In this document: positions 1-7,587 of the stretch, piece by piece | Layout of the letters: every line of letters starts with the position of its first letter | Position numbering within the stretch: the first letter of the stretch is position 1 | Source: Clostridium vincentii | GTDB taxonomy: Bacteria > Bacillota > Clostridia > Clostridiales > Clostridiaceae | Direction of reading: 5' to 3' | Assembly: GCF_002995745.1 (NCBI RefSeq) | Contig: NZ_PVXQ01000031.1 | Span: 1-42,090, forward strand | Length of the DNA stretch: 42,090 nt | The notes under the pieces: model-generated | Database searches by the model: none | Told to the model about the DNA's origin: nothing | What the model saw: the letters and a program-made list of their open reading frames with translations, nothing else | Made by a program: the position numbers and the translations under genes

Positions 1-124
1 TCGTTAGCCTAACAAGCAAATATCAAAAGATACATTAATTTCTAATGAACCGCCGTGTACCGAACGGTATGCACGGTGGTGTGAGAGGACGCTAAATAAA
101 ATAATTATTTAGCTCCTACTCGAT
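1..124 (+). mobile_element. 3' end of a group II intron (domains V and VI), cut by the window edge
   Basis: Positions 49-80 fold as a domain V hairpin: ACCGCCGTG pairs with CACGGTGGT (one G-T wobble), with a CGC triplet at 51-53 in the position of the catalytic triad. After the GTGAGAGG linker, CTAAATA pairs with TATTTAG as a domain VI-like stem, followed by CTCCTACTCGAT, a common 3' end of bacterial group II introns. The intron should end near 124. The 5' part and any reverse transcriptase/maturase gene lie before the window. Positions 125-270 hold no gene; a TATACT -10-like element at 231-236 may serve rnz. Confidence 0.72.
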
Positions 125-270
125 TATAGATTCATCAGATAATATATTATCTCATTTATGTGTTTTATAAATATATTGTACCATACTTTACCAATTGACT
201 TAGTGAAAAATTCTTTTTTTAAAATTAGGATATACTAGAGTAAACAATGAAAAAGGCAGGTGAAAATTAA

Positions 271-1182
271 TTGGTAGATTTAACGCTATTAGGTTGTGGT
301 GGTGGAATGCCTATTCCAGAGAGATTTCTATCATCTCTTCTAATAAATTATAAAGGCAGAAAGATTTTAATTGATTGTGGTGAAGGAACTCAGGTATCTA
401 TGAAAATAGCTAAAACCGGCTTTAAAAATATAGATATAATTTGCATAACTCATATTCATGGAGATCATATAATCGGATTGCCAGGTCTCTTATCCACTAT
501 TGGAAATAGTGAAAGAAGACAGCCTCTGAAAATATTAGGTCCAAAAGGTATAACAGCTGCAGTTAACGGTCTTAGAGTAGTAGCACAATACTTGCCCTAT
601 GATATTGAGATAATAGAAGTAGGCGAAAATGATTTGGAACTTTTAGAGGGAGAAGTATTATGTTCTACCCTAGAATTAGATCATTCGTCCCCCTGCGTTG
701 GATATAGGTTTTACTTTAAAAGAAATCCTAGGTTTGATATGGATAGAGCAAAAAAAAATGATGTTCCTAAAATTCTTTGGAATAAACTACAAAAATCGAA
801 GGATTCTATAAATTATCAAGGTAAAAGATATAATCCTTTAATGGTTATGGGTGAAGAAAGAAAGGGTATAAAACTAAGTTTTGTAACTGATACTAGACCA
901 AAAGATGAGATTGTAGAATTTATAAAAGATAGTGACTTTTTTATTTGTGAAGGGACCTATGGTAATGATTTAGATATAGAAAAAGCAATAAGAAATAAAC
1001 ATATGACTTTTAAAGAATCAGCTATACTTGCTAAAACAGGTAATGTAAAAACACTGCTGCTAACTCATTTTTCACCTGCAATCCTGGAGCCTAGTGAATA
1101 TTTGACAAATGCTACTGATGTTTTTAACAATACGCTGATTGGTGAGGATAGAATGAAATTCACATTGAATTTTGAAGAGTAA
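271..1182 (+). CDS. rnz: Ribonuclease Z
   Basis: Metallo-beta-lactamase-fold endonuclease that trims the 3' trailer of tRNA precursors, chiefly those lacking an encoded CCA. The zinc signature HIHGDH is at residues 61-66; further metal-site residues are in DHSSPC, VTDTRP and LLLTHFSP near the C-terminus. The 303 residues match the usual length of about 305. The start is TTG at 271, supported by AGGCAGGTG at 256-264 and by the family-typical N-terminus MVDLTLLGCGGGMP; no ATG lies in a better place. It is followed by an extended -10 promoter, so the next gene is probably transcribed separately. Confidence 0.95.
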   Translation: MVDLTLLGCGGGMPIPERFLSSLLINYKGRKILIDCGEGTQVSMKIAKTGFKNIDIICITHIHGDHIIGLPGLLSTIGNSERRQPLKILGPKGITAAVNGLRVVAQYLPYDIEIIEVGENDLELLEGEVLCSTLELDHSSPCVGYRFYFKRNPRFDMDRAKKNDVPKILWNKLQKSKDSINYQGKRYNPLMVMGEERKGIKLSFVTDTRPKDEIVEFIKDSDFFICEGTYGNDLDIEKAIRNKHMTFKESAILAKTGNVKTLLLTHFSPAILEPSEYLTNATDVFNNTLIGEDRMKFTLNFEE

Positions 1183-1189
1183 AAAGACA

Positions 1190-1198
1190 TGGTATAAT
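1190..1198 (+). promoter_or_regulatory. Extended -10 promoter
   Basis: TGGTATAAT, an extended -10 (TGn-TATAAT), lies just after the rnz stop and 46 bases before the start of the next gene. No good -35 is visible. Confidence 0.5.
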
Positions 1199-1244
1199 GT
1201 AAAATATAAGCATTAATCATATTCATTAAAAGGTGGTACATAAG

Positions 1245-1586
1245 ATGAGTTCGAATTTTATAAAAGCAACAGACGTCGCAAAAGAACTAGGAGTGTATTT
1301 AAAGGTAGTTACATCTACAAAAAGTTTTGATAACTACAACAGTTTTTTTAATATATTTACTGAAATGGATGAACCCTGTAGGCGGATAGTAGTTCTAACT
1401 CCTTACCAGGAATTAGAAGAAGTAAATGATGAGGATCCCAGTAAACCAATAAATAAATATAGAATAATTGATAGCAACCTCTGGATAGAAGAATATTCTT
1501 TACTACATAATCCAAGCAAAATTTCATTAGATGATGTTAAAATACCTGAAGAAGTATATATTAATTTTAAAAATCAAATAAACTAA
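1245..1586 (+). CDS. Hypothetical protein, 113 aa
   Basis: Not recognised. The AGGTGG at 1231-1236 fits the ATG at 1245 (8-base spacing) better than the in-frame GTG at 1233, which lies inside the ribosome binding site. The product is a soluble acidic protein without signal peptide or membrane segment. It opens with a helix-like stretch (SSNFIKATDVAKELGVYL) that recalls the first helices of some HTH proteins, but no full HTH can be traced. It has its own extended -10 promoter and ends before the gpx promoter, so it seems monocistronic. Confidence 0.7.
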   Translation: MSSNFIKATDVAKELGVYLKVVTSTKSFDNYNSFFNIFTEMDEPCRRIVVLTPYQELEEVNDEDPSKPINKYRIIDSNLWIEEYSLLHNPSKISLDDVKIPEEVYINFKNQIN

Positions 1587-1591
1587 TTATA

Positions 1592-1622
1592 TTGACAATT
1601 ATAATTATAAAACTTATAATTG
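1592..1622 (+). promoter_or_regulatory. Consensus promoter with PerR/Fur-like dyad upstream of glutathione peroxidase
   Basis: TTGACA (1592-1597), a 17-bp spacer and TATAAT (1615-1620) match the sigma-A consensus in full. A perfect inverted repeat CAATTATAA...TTATAATTG (1596-1604/1614-1622) spans it. Inside, TTATAA-AAC-TTATAA (1605-1619) agrees with the PerR box (TTATAATnATTATAA) at all but two core positions and covers part of the -10. This suggests repression by a PerR/Fur-family protein; the identity of the regulator is inferred. Confidence 0.7.
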
Positions 1623-1686
1623 AATCAACAAATCAATTGAACTAAATTAAATTGTATTAAATTTATACACATAAGGAGTGAGCAAT

Positions 1687-2220
1687 ATGATATATAACTA
1701 TAATGTAAAAAATAATAAAGGTAATGAAATTTCAATGAAAGATTATAAAGGAAAGGTACTATTAATAGTTAATACAGCAACAGGCTGTGGCCTTACACCA
1801 CAATATGAAGGACTTCAGAAACTTTATGATAAATATGAGCATACTGAATTCGAGATATTAGATTTCCCATGTAATCAATTTTTCGAACAAGCACCAGAAA
1901 GTAATGAAGAAATTGCTAATTTTTGTGAGTTAACATACAGTACAACTTTTGATAGATTTGCTAAGATAGATGTTAATGGTGAAAATACAGATGATTTATA
2001 TAAGTTTTTAAAGAAAGAAGCCCCTAATGCAACTGAGGATGCATCATCAGAAGGATTATATGACAAATTATCAAAGCTTGGATTTGATACAACTGGAAAT
2101 GATATTAAATGGAACTTCACAAAGTTTCTTGTAGATAAGAACGGTAATGTTATTGAAAGATTTGCTCCAACATATGAGCCAGCAAAAATAGAAGAAAAAA
2201 TTAATAAATTAATAAATTAA
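1687..2220 (+). CDS. Glutathione peroxidase family protein (thiol peroxidase)
   Basis: Thioredoxin-fold peroxidase that reduces H2O2 or lipid hydroperoxides; bacterial Cys forms commonly use thioredoxin. The catalytic set is present: peroxidatic Cys34 in NTATGCG (Cys TGT, not Sec), Gln64 in FPCNQF, Trp142-Asn143 in KWNFTKF. Cys80 is a candidate resolving Cys. The 177 residues are near the usual 160-180. AAGGAG at 1673-1678 favours ATG 1687 over the GTG at 1678. Small departures from consensus are NTATGCG for NVASKCG and FFEQAP for FGGQEP. The promoter dyad suggests peroxide induction. A bidirectional terminator follows. Confidence 0.92.
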   Translation: MIYNYNVKNNKGNEISMKDYKGKVLLIVNTATGCGLTPQYEGLQKLYDKYEHTEFEILDFPCNQFFEQAPESNEEIANFCELTYSTTFDRFAKIDVNGENTDDLYKFLKKEAPNATEDASSEGLYDKLSKLGFDTTGNDIKWNFTKFLVDKNGNVIERFAPTYEPAKIEEKINKLIN

Positions 2221-2262
2221 TTAAGTAAAACATTAGTATTTAATACTGTAAATAATATAATA

Positions 2263-2297
2263 AGAAAGAGTCCAAATCTTAGATTTGGACTCTTTCT
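2263..2297. terminator. Bidirectional intrinsic terminator
   Basis: A 16-bp perfect stem (AGAAAGAGTCCAAATC and its complement) with a 3-base loop, between two convergent genes, with T-rich sequence after it and A-rich sequence before it. Confidence 0.9.
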
Positions 2298-2302
2298 ATT
2301 TT

Positions 2303-3412
2303 CTATAATGTAATTTCTCGTCTTGTAATTTTCATCTTAATTTTGTTCTCAATTTGATCTAAAAGATGTTTATCTTTGGGATCAATAAATAAGCAAGTAT
2401 ATCCCTCTTCACCAGCTCTTCCTGTTCTTCCTATTCTATGTATATAAGCTTCCACAGTTTCAGGAATATCATAATTGTATATGTGTGAAACACCTGTTAT
2501 GTCTATACCTCTAGATGCAACATCAGTTGCGATCAAATATTGTATTTTAGCATCTCTAAAATTTTTCATTATTCTTTCTCTCTTATTTTGAGGAACATCA
2601 CTATGTAATTTAACTACATCGTAACCGGCTTGACCAAGACCTAATTCTAGATCATCAGCTCTGCGCTTAGTTCTACAAAAAATTAGAGCCATAAAAGGAT
2701 TATCTTCACTTAAAGCTTTTTTTAGTGAAGCTTGCTTCCATCTATCGGTAGTTTCTACAACCTCTTGCTTTATATTATCCAAGGTTACTCTAGCACTTTG
2801 AATAGATACTACAGAAGGCTCATTCATATATCTATACGCTAATTTCTTCACTTGAGAATCCATTGTGGCGGAAAAGCAAAGGGTTTGATGTTTCTTCGGG
2901 CATTCCTTCTTAATATCTTCAACATCATTTTTAAATCCCATTAATAACATTTGGTCAGCTTCATCTAAAACAAAAGTTTTAATCTTTGATAAAGATATTG
3001 TTTTCCTTGCTAAATGGTCTAATAGTCTACCAGGGGTGGCTATTACTATATGAATATTACCCTTAAGTTTATTAAGTTGAGAGCCAATATCCTTACCTCC
3101 ATAAGCCGCTAAAATATTAATATCTGTTCCTTCCTTTAAGCTCTCAGCTTCCTTAGAAATCTGAAGAGCAAGTTCCCTAGTAGGAGTCAATATTAAAACC
3201 TGTATATCCTTTGACTTTGAATTTATATTTTCAAAAACTGGTAGTAAAAACCCTAAAGTTTTCCCAGTACCTGTTGCAGCCACAGCTATTACATCTTTCC
3301 CGTCTATTATAATAGGAATACATTTACCTTGAATAGGTGTAGGAGTTTTAATCCCTTGACTATTTAATTTTGTAACCATCTCTTGATTAATGCCTAATTC
3401 TATAAAATTCAT
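2303..3412 (-). CDS. DEAD-box ATP-dependent RNA helicase, minimal core
   Basis: RNA helicase of superfamily 2. Motifs in order: Q motif (FxELG...PTPIQ) at the N-terminus, motif I AATGTGKT (45-52), PTRELA, TPGR, DEAD (150-153), SAT (181-183), RGID and HRIGRTGR near the C-terminus. At 369 residues it has only the two RecA lobes and lacks the basic C-terminal tail of CshA/DbpA types, so it resembles the short YfmL-like helicases in size. ATG at 3412 is preceded by GAAAGGTTG; the upstream in-frame ATG codons have no ribosome binding site. A role in ribosome assembly or RNA decay is inferred from the family. Confidence 0.93.
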   Translation of the reverse strand: MNFIELGINQEMVTKLNSQGIKTPTPIQGKCIPIIIDGKDVIAVAATGTGKTLGFLLPVFENINSKSKDIQVLILTPTRELALQISKEAESLKEGTDINILAAYGGKDIGSQLNKLKGNIHIVIATPGRLLDHLARKTISLSKIKTFVLDEADQMLLMGFKNDVEDIKKECPKKHQTLCFSATMDSQVKKLAYRYMNEPSVVSIQSARVTLDNIKQEVVETTDRWKQASLKKALSEDNPFMALIFCRTKRRADDLELGLGQAGYDVVKLHSDVPQNKRERIMKNFRDAKIQYLIATDVASRGIDITGVSHIYNYDIPETVEAYIHRIGRTGRAGEEGYTCLFIDPKDKHLLDQIENKIKMKITRREITL

Positions 3413-3545
3413 TATTTGCAACCTTTCATTTATATATTTCGTCATACTATGATAACACAAGAATCCCTATATTCCTAATATAAACATATCTTAAAGCGTT
3501 AATTCATATGAATATATGAGAATATAATAGATAGGAGTTTGATAT

Positions 3546-4577
3546 ATGGACTTAATATGCTCCATTGGACCAAGAGTAAATACAATGGAAGAAGTTCATG
3601 CCTATGTTAAGGCTGGAATGACAATGCCAAGATTTAATTTTTCCCACGTTGACTATATCAAGTTTAGAAAATTAATTAATGGTATTCAAAAAACTTACCC
3701 AGAGATGAAGATCCTGCAAGATTTACAAGGAAATAAACTTAGAATTTCGAGAAAGTTTAATAAAGAACATAAGGTGTATAAAGGGGATAAAGTTATATTT
3801 TGCTTAGATAATGATTATGAAGAACTTATATCTAAAGAAAAAATCCAGAAAATTAAAGTTATCCCCCTAAGCTATGAAGGAGTATTTGCAGATTTTAAAA
3901 ACGTAAAGATAATTTTAATGAAGGATGCAACAATGGAGTTTAAGTTAATTGCACAAAAGTCAGGATACATATATGCAATAACTGAACGAGGAGGAATACT
4001 AAGAGCAGAAAAGGGAGTAAATGCTCCATTATTAAAAAGACAAGAATTACGACTTACTAATAAAGATAAGAATGATATATCCTGGGGTATAGAAATAGGC
4101 GTGGATATAATATGCTTATCCTATGTAACCTCTGTTCGAGATATGATAGAGGTTAGAGAATACATAAATAGAATTAAAAAAGATAAACAGAATTTCAAAA
4201 ACATTAATATATGGGCAAAGATTGAATGTATGGAAGGGGTAGAAAACTTTGATGAAATTTTGGAATATAGTGATGGGATTTTAATTGGTCGTGGAGATTT
4301 AAACGGTGAGGCTACTATAGAGGATATTCCAATAATGCAGCAAAATATAATAGCGAAGATGCAATCAAATAAAAAGCCTTTAATAATTGGCACATATGTT
4401 TTAGATTCTATGAAGCGAGGGAATCCTCCATCCTTAGCAGAGGTAAATGACATTTATAATTTTACTAAGAATAAGGTTGATGGATTTATGCTTAGTACTG
4501 AGATAACTATTTCAAATGAGCCTGTTTTAGTAATTAAAAAATTAAAAGAACTAATATTAAAATATATAACAACATAG
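3546..4577 (+). CDS. Pyruvate kinase-like protein lacking the C-terminal domain
   Basis: Similar to the A (TIM barrel) and B domains of pyruvate kinase but only 343 residues, against about 470-590 for real Pyk; the allosteric C domain is missing. Key active-site positions remain: Arg29, Asn31 and Ser33 in PRFNFSH, Asp59, Lys225 and Glu227 in AKIE, Asp251 in GRGD, Thr283 in GTYVLDS. Surrounding sequence is strongly diverged (GRGDLNGE for ARGDLGVE, LMKDAT for IDDG). ATG 3546 has AGGAG at 3533-3537. It is probably not the glycolytic enzyme; it could be a paralogue with altered substrate or a regulatory role. The sequence does not show which. Confidence 0.75.
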   Translation: MDLICSIGPRVNTMEEVHAYVKAGMTMPRFNFSHVDYIKFRKLINGIQKTYPEMKILQDLQGNKLRISRKFNKEHKVYKGDKVIFCLDNDYEELISKEKIQKIKVIPLSYEGVFADFKNVKIILMKDATMEFKLIAQKSGYIYAITERGGILRAEKGVNAPLLKRQELRLTNKDKNDISWGIEIGVDIICLSYVTSVRDMIEVREYINRIKKDKQNFKNINIWAKIECMEGVENFDEILEYSDGILIGRGDLNGEATIEDIPIMQQNIIAKMQSNKKPLIIGTYVLDSMKRGNPPSLAEVNDIYNFTKNKVDGFMLSTEITISNEPVLVIKKLKELILKYITT

Positions 4578-4621
4578 TTATATATTGCCATAATAGGCTA
4601 ATAGTAAGTCTATCTCCAAAT

Positions 4622-4678
4622 CTCTACTATGGAAAAGCTTGTCCTTGTAACGTATAGTAATGGCAAGCTTATAAAGAG
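4622..4678 (+). other. Interleaved inverted repeats (possible RNA pseudoknot) ahead of the CAP protein gene
   Basis: TACTAT (4625-4630) pairs with ATAGTA (4654-4659), and AAGCTTG (4635-4641) pairs with CAAGCTT (4664-4670); the two stems interleave as in an H-type pseudoknot. CTCT/AGAG at the edges could add a closing stem. TATAGT (4653-4658) could instead be a -10 element. No known riboswitch consensus was recognised. Confidence 0.3.
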
Positions 4679-4700
4679 CAAAAGATAAGGAGTGATGTAC

Positions 4701-5516
4701 ATGAAATTCAAAGCAATAAGTTACATTATAAGTATACTTTTAGGGTTTACAAGCTTAGGCTTAGGAGCTAATATTGATAAATCTATAGGACTTCCCGATA
4801 AAGCTTCTACAACTAGTGAGGCTGAGATTTCTGAAAACACCCAAGAAACTAAAGATTCAACTAATGTAGAAGTTCCAGTAGATGAAAATATATTACCTTT
4901 AAATAATGATGTTACTACTGAAACAGCAGGGGATGGAGGTACTGTTCCTAGTACACCAACTAATGAAACTCCGCAAACTCCTACTACACAAACGCCGACA
5001 CCAACACCTACACCTACTCAAACAACAACACCTACTCAAACACCAGAACCCACTCCAGCACCTGCACCTACTACTAATGACAACAGTGGGACAACCGCTA
5101 CTGAGGGTGATTATCTAGCTAAAGTAGAAGACGAAATTTTTACAGCTACTAATAATGAAAGAGCCAAAGCAGGATTACAACCGTTAACAAGAAATAATAC
5201 AGCTAATGGTTATGCTAGAAGTAAATCATTGGAGATGCTTAACTTAAATTATTTTGATCACAAATCACCTACTAATGGATATATATCCGATATAGCTAAA
5301 AGAGATGGATGGAAATATTCTAGAGTTGGTGAAAATATATATACTATGACAGGTTCATCAGCAAGTAGTGCTAGCGGTACAGCTATTAACAACTCTTGGA
5401 TGAATTCACCAGGGCATAAAGCTAATATATTAAATAAAGATTACAAAGAAATAGGAATTGGTGTTACTTATAGAAACAATAAATTATATGCAACTCAAAT
5501 TTTCTATACAGCATAG
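4701..5516 (+). CDS. Secreted CAP (SCP/PR-1-like) domain protein with Pro/Thr linker
   Basis: An exported protein of the YkwD type. A hydrophobic signal segment covers about residues 5-22. An acidic Ser/Thr-rich stretch and a Pro/Thr-rich linker (82-126, runs of PT) follow, then the CAP domain (138-271) with His187 in NYFDHKSP, Glu211 in GENIY and His239 in MNSPGHKANIL, the residues lining the CAP cavity. AAGGAG at 4687-4692 favours ATG 4701 over the GTG at 4692. The biochemical function of bacterial CAP domains is poorly known. The linker looks like a cell-wall spacer, but no sortase or wall-binding motif is seen. A strong terminator follows. Confidence 0.9.
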   Translation: MKFKAISYIISILLGFTSLGLGANIDKSIGLPDKASTTSEAEISENTQETKDSTNVEVPVDENILPLNNDVTTETAGDGGTVPSTPTNETPQTPTTQTPTPTPTPTQTTTPTQTPEPTPAPAPTTNDNSGTTATEGDYLAKVEDEIFTATNNERAKAGLQPLTRNNTANGYARSKSLEMLNLNYFDHKSPTNGYISDIAKRDGWKYSRVGENIYTMTGSSASSASGTAINNSWMNSPGHKANILNKDYKEIGIGVTYRNNKLYATQIFYTA

Positions 5517-5532
5517 TAATAAGTGGTATAAA

Positions 5533-5562
5533 AATAAGCAGGACAAAATTGTCCTGCTTATT
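5533..5562 (+). terminator. Intrinsic terminator
   Basis: The stem AATAAGCAGGACAA and its complement enclose a 2-base loop, followed by a T-rich tract (TTTATTTAT), 16 bases after the CAP gene stop. Confidence 0.88.
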
Positions 5563-5633
5563 TTATTTATATCACTTTAACTTTTCTCCTTATTATAGTA
5601 AAATTAAGTGACTTAATGAAGGAGGCTTTACAA

Positions 5634-6848
5634 ATGAGCAGGGTAATCGTAGTTGGAGCAGGTCCAGCAGGAATGATGGCAGCTATTACAGCTGGCAAGA
5701 ATAATGAAGTGATTTTATTAGATGGAAATGAAAGAATAGGCAAAAAATTGTATATCACAGGGAAAGGTCGTTGCAATGTAACAAATGCAAAGGATATTTC
5801 TGAATTTTTTGACTTTATTCCTGGAAATCCACATTTTTTATATAGTTCTCTTTATACATTCACTAATGAAGACACAATGAAATTTTTTGAAGATGAGGGA
5901 ATAAAGGTTAAAGTAGAAAGAGGCGGAAGAGTATTTCCCGATACAGACAAATCCTCAGATATTATTAGAGGATTATCTAACGGACTTAGTAAGGCTAACG
6001 TAAAAATATTGTTAAATCATAAAGTAACAAGTTTAGTAACTGAAAATAATTTAATTAAAGAAGTTATAGTAAATGATAATGAACATATTAAGGGAGATTA
6101 TTTTATTCTAGCTACAGGAGGAGCATCTTATCCTTTAACTGGTTCCAGGGGAGATGGCCAAAGATTTTCTGAAAAGCTTGGTCATAAAATTATTGACCTT
6201 AAACCATCTTTAGTTCCAATTGAGACTTGTGATAAATGGGTTCCTGAATTAATGGGCCTTTCATTGAAAAATGTGGAAGCTACCATTTTTGAAGGAGATA
6301 AGTCTGTTTATAAGAATCTAGGAGAAATGTTATTCACACATTTCGGAGTATCAGGACCATTGATTTTAAGTGCCAGTAGATATGTTAAAAATAGTAATAA
6401 TTATACTTTATCAATTGATTTAAAACCTGGTTTAGATGATATTGAACTTGATAAAAGAATTCAAAAGGATTTCAAAAAATTTATTAACAAAGATTTTAAA
6501 AATTGCTTAGATGATCTTTTGCCAAAGAAATTAATTCCAGTTATAATAAACCTTTCTAATATTCTTGAAACTAAAAAAGTAAATGAGATTACTAAGGAAG
6601 AAAGAAAAAGGCTGGTAGAACTTATTAAAAATTTAAAAATGAAAGTAAAAGGCTTGAGAAATATTGCTGAAGCTATTGTTACTGCAGGTGGAGTTGATAC
6701 AAAAGAGATTGATCCCTCAACAATGAAATCTAAGATTATAAAAAATTTATCACTTGCAGGAGAAGTTATAGATGTTGATGCTTTTACCGGGGGATATAAC
6801 GTGCAAATTGCGTTATCAACTGGATACATTGCAGGCACAAATATTTAA
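5634..6848 (+). CDS. HI0933-family NAD(P)/FAD-dependent oxidoreductase
   Basis: Flavoprotein of the BaiN/HI0933 (YtfP-like) family. The dinucleotide-binding GAGPAG (8-13) sits in the first strand-turn-helix. The family signature RIGKKLYITGKGRCNVTN follows, and the C-terminus has the typical GGVDTKEID...AGEVIDVDAFTGGYNVQ. AAGGAGG at 5619-5625 favours ATG 5634; the in-frame ATG at 5616 lies before it. The 404 residues are the usual length. It precedes cmk and ispH on the same strand with no terminator between, so it may be the first gene of that operon, as in other clostridia. Its physiological substrate is not evident. Confidence 0.92.
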   Translation: MSRVIVVGAGPAGMMAAITAGKNNEVILLDGNERIGKKLYITGKGRCNVTNAKDISEFFDFIPGNPHFLYSSLYTFTNEDTMKFFEDEGIKVKVERGGRVFPDTDKSSDIIRGLSNGLSKANVKILLNHKVTSLVTENNLIKEVIVNDNEHIKGDYFILATGGASYPLTGSRGDGQRFSEKLGHKIIDLKPSLVPIETCDKWVPELMGLSLKNVEATIFEGDKSVYKNLGEMLFTHFGVSGPLILSASRYVKNSNNYTLSIDLKPGLDDIELDKRIQKDFKKFINKDFKNCLDDLLPKKLIPVIINLSNILETKKVNEITKEERKRLVELIKNLKMKVKGLRNIAEAIVTAGGVDTKEIDPSTMKSKIIKNLSLAGEVIDVDAFTGGYNVQIALSTGYIAGTNI

Positions 6849-6901
6849 GTTAAATGAAATAATAAATTTATTTATATTGCAAAGAAGGGTGGAAATGCAT
6901 C

Positions 6902-7558
6902 ATGAGAATATCCGTGGCAATAGATGGACCTGCTGGAGCAGGAAAGAGTACCATTGCTAAAATAGTAGCTAAAAAATTTAATTTAATGTACATAAATACA
7001 GGAGCCATGTATAGAGCTGTAGCTCTTAAATCAAATGAAAATGGCTTATCTCCTGCGAATGTTGGAGAAATATGTAGCTTACTTAAAACAATGAAAATGA
7101 AATTTGAAAATGATGATTTGATTTTAAATGAAAAAAATATTCAAGATAAAATAACTATGCCAAGTATTAGTTCTCAAGTTTCTGCTTACGCTTCCATACC
7201 AGAGGTTCGGAAAATCCTTGTTAAAATTCAAAGAGATATGTCTCATGAATTTAATGTTATTATGGATGGTCGTGATATCGGAACTGTTGTACTTAAGGAT
7301 TCTCCTTTTAAATTTTTTTTAACAGCCACACCAGAGGAAAGAGCAGTTAGAAGATTTAAAGAATTATCTGAAAGAAATATAGAATGTTCTTATGAAGGAA
7401 TTCTGCAGGATATTAAAAATAGAGATTATGCGGATACCCATAGAGAAACTGATCCATTAAAAAAGGCTGACGATGCTATAGAGGTAGATACAACAGGACT
7501 TAATATTAATCAAGTTTGTGAAAAAATCAATTCATATATATTGAAGAGGATTTATTAG
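6902..7558 (+). CDS. cmk: Cytidylate kinase
   Basis: Phosphorylates CMP and dCMP with ATP in pyrimidine nucleotide salvage. The P-loop GPAGAGKST is at residues 9-17, and NTGAMYRA and DGRDIGTVV are the CMP-binding family motifs. The 218 residues match the family. ATG 6902 has AGGGTGG at 6886-6892. It lies 53 bases after the flavoprotein gene and 29 before ispH; the cmk-ispH/S1 pairing is a conserved clostridial arrangement, so an operon is likely. Confidence 0.96.
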   Translation: MRISVAIDGPAGAGKSTIAKIVAKKFNLMYINTGAMYRAVALKSNENGLSPANVGEICSLLKTMKMKFENDDLILNEKNIQDKITMPSISSQVSAYASIPEVRKILVKIQRDMSHEFNVIMDGRDIGTVVLKDSPFKFFLTATPEERAVRRFKELSERNIECSYEGILQDIKNRDYADTHRETDPLKKADDAIEVDTTGLNINQVCEKINSYILKRIY

Positions 7559-7587
7559 TAATTATATATTTTTAGGAGTTATGACAT

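Noticed and set aside
1678..1686. GTG start for the glutathione peroxidase gene
   Set aside because: The GTG overlaps the AAGGAG ribosome binding site that serves ATG 1687.
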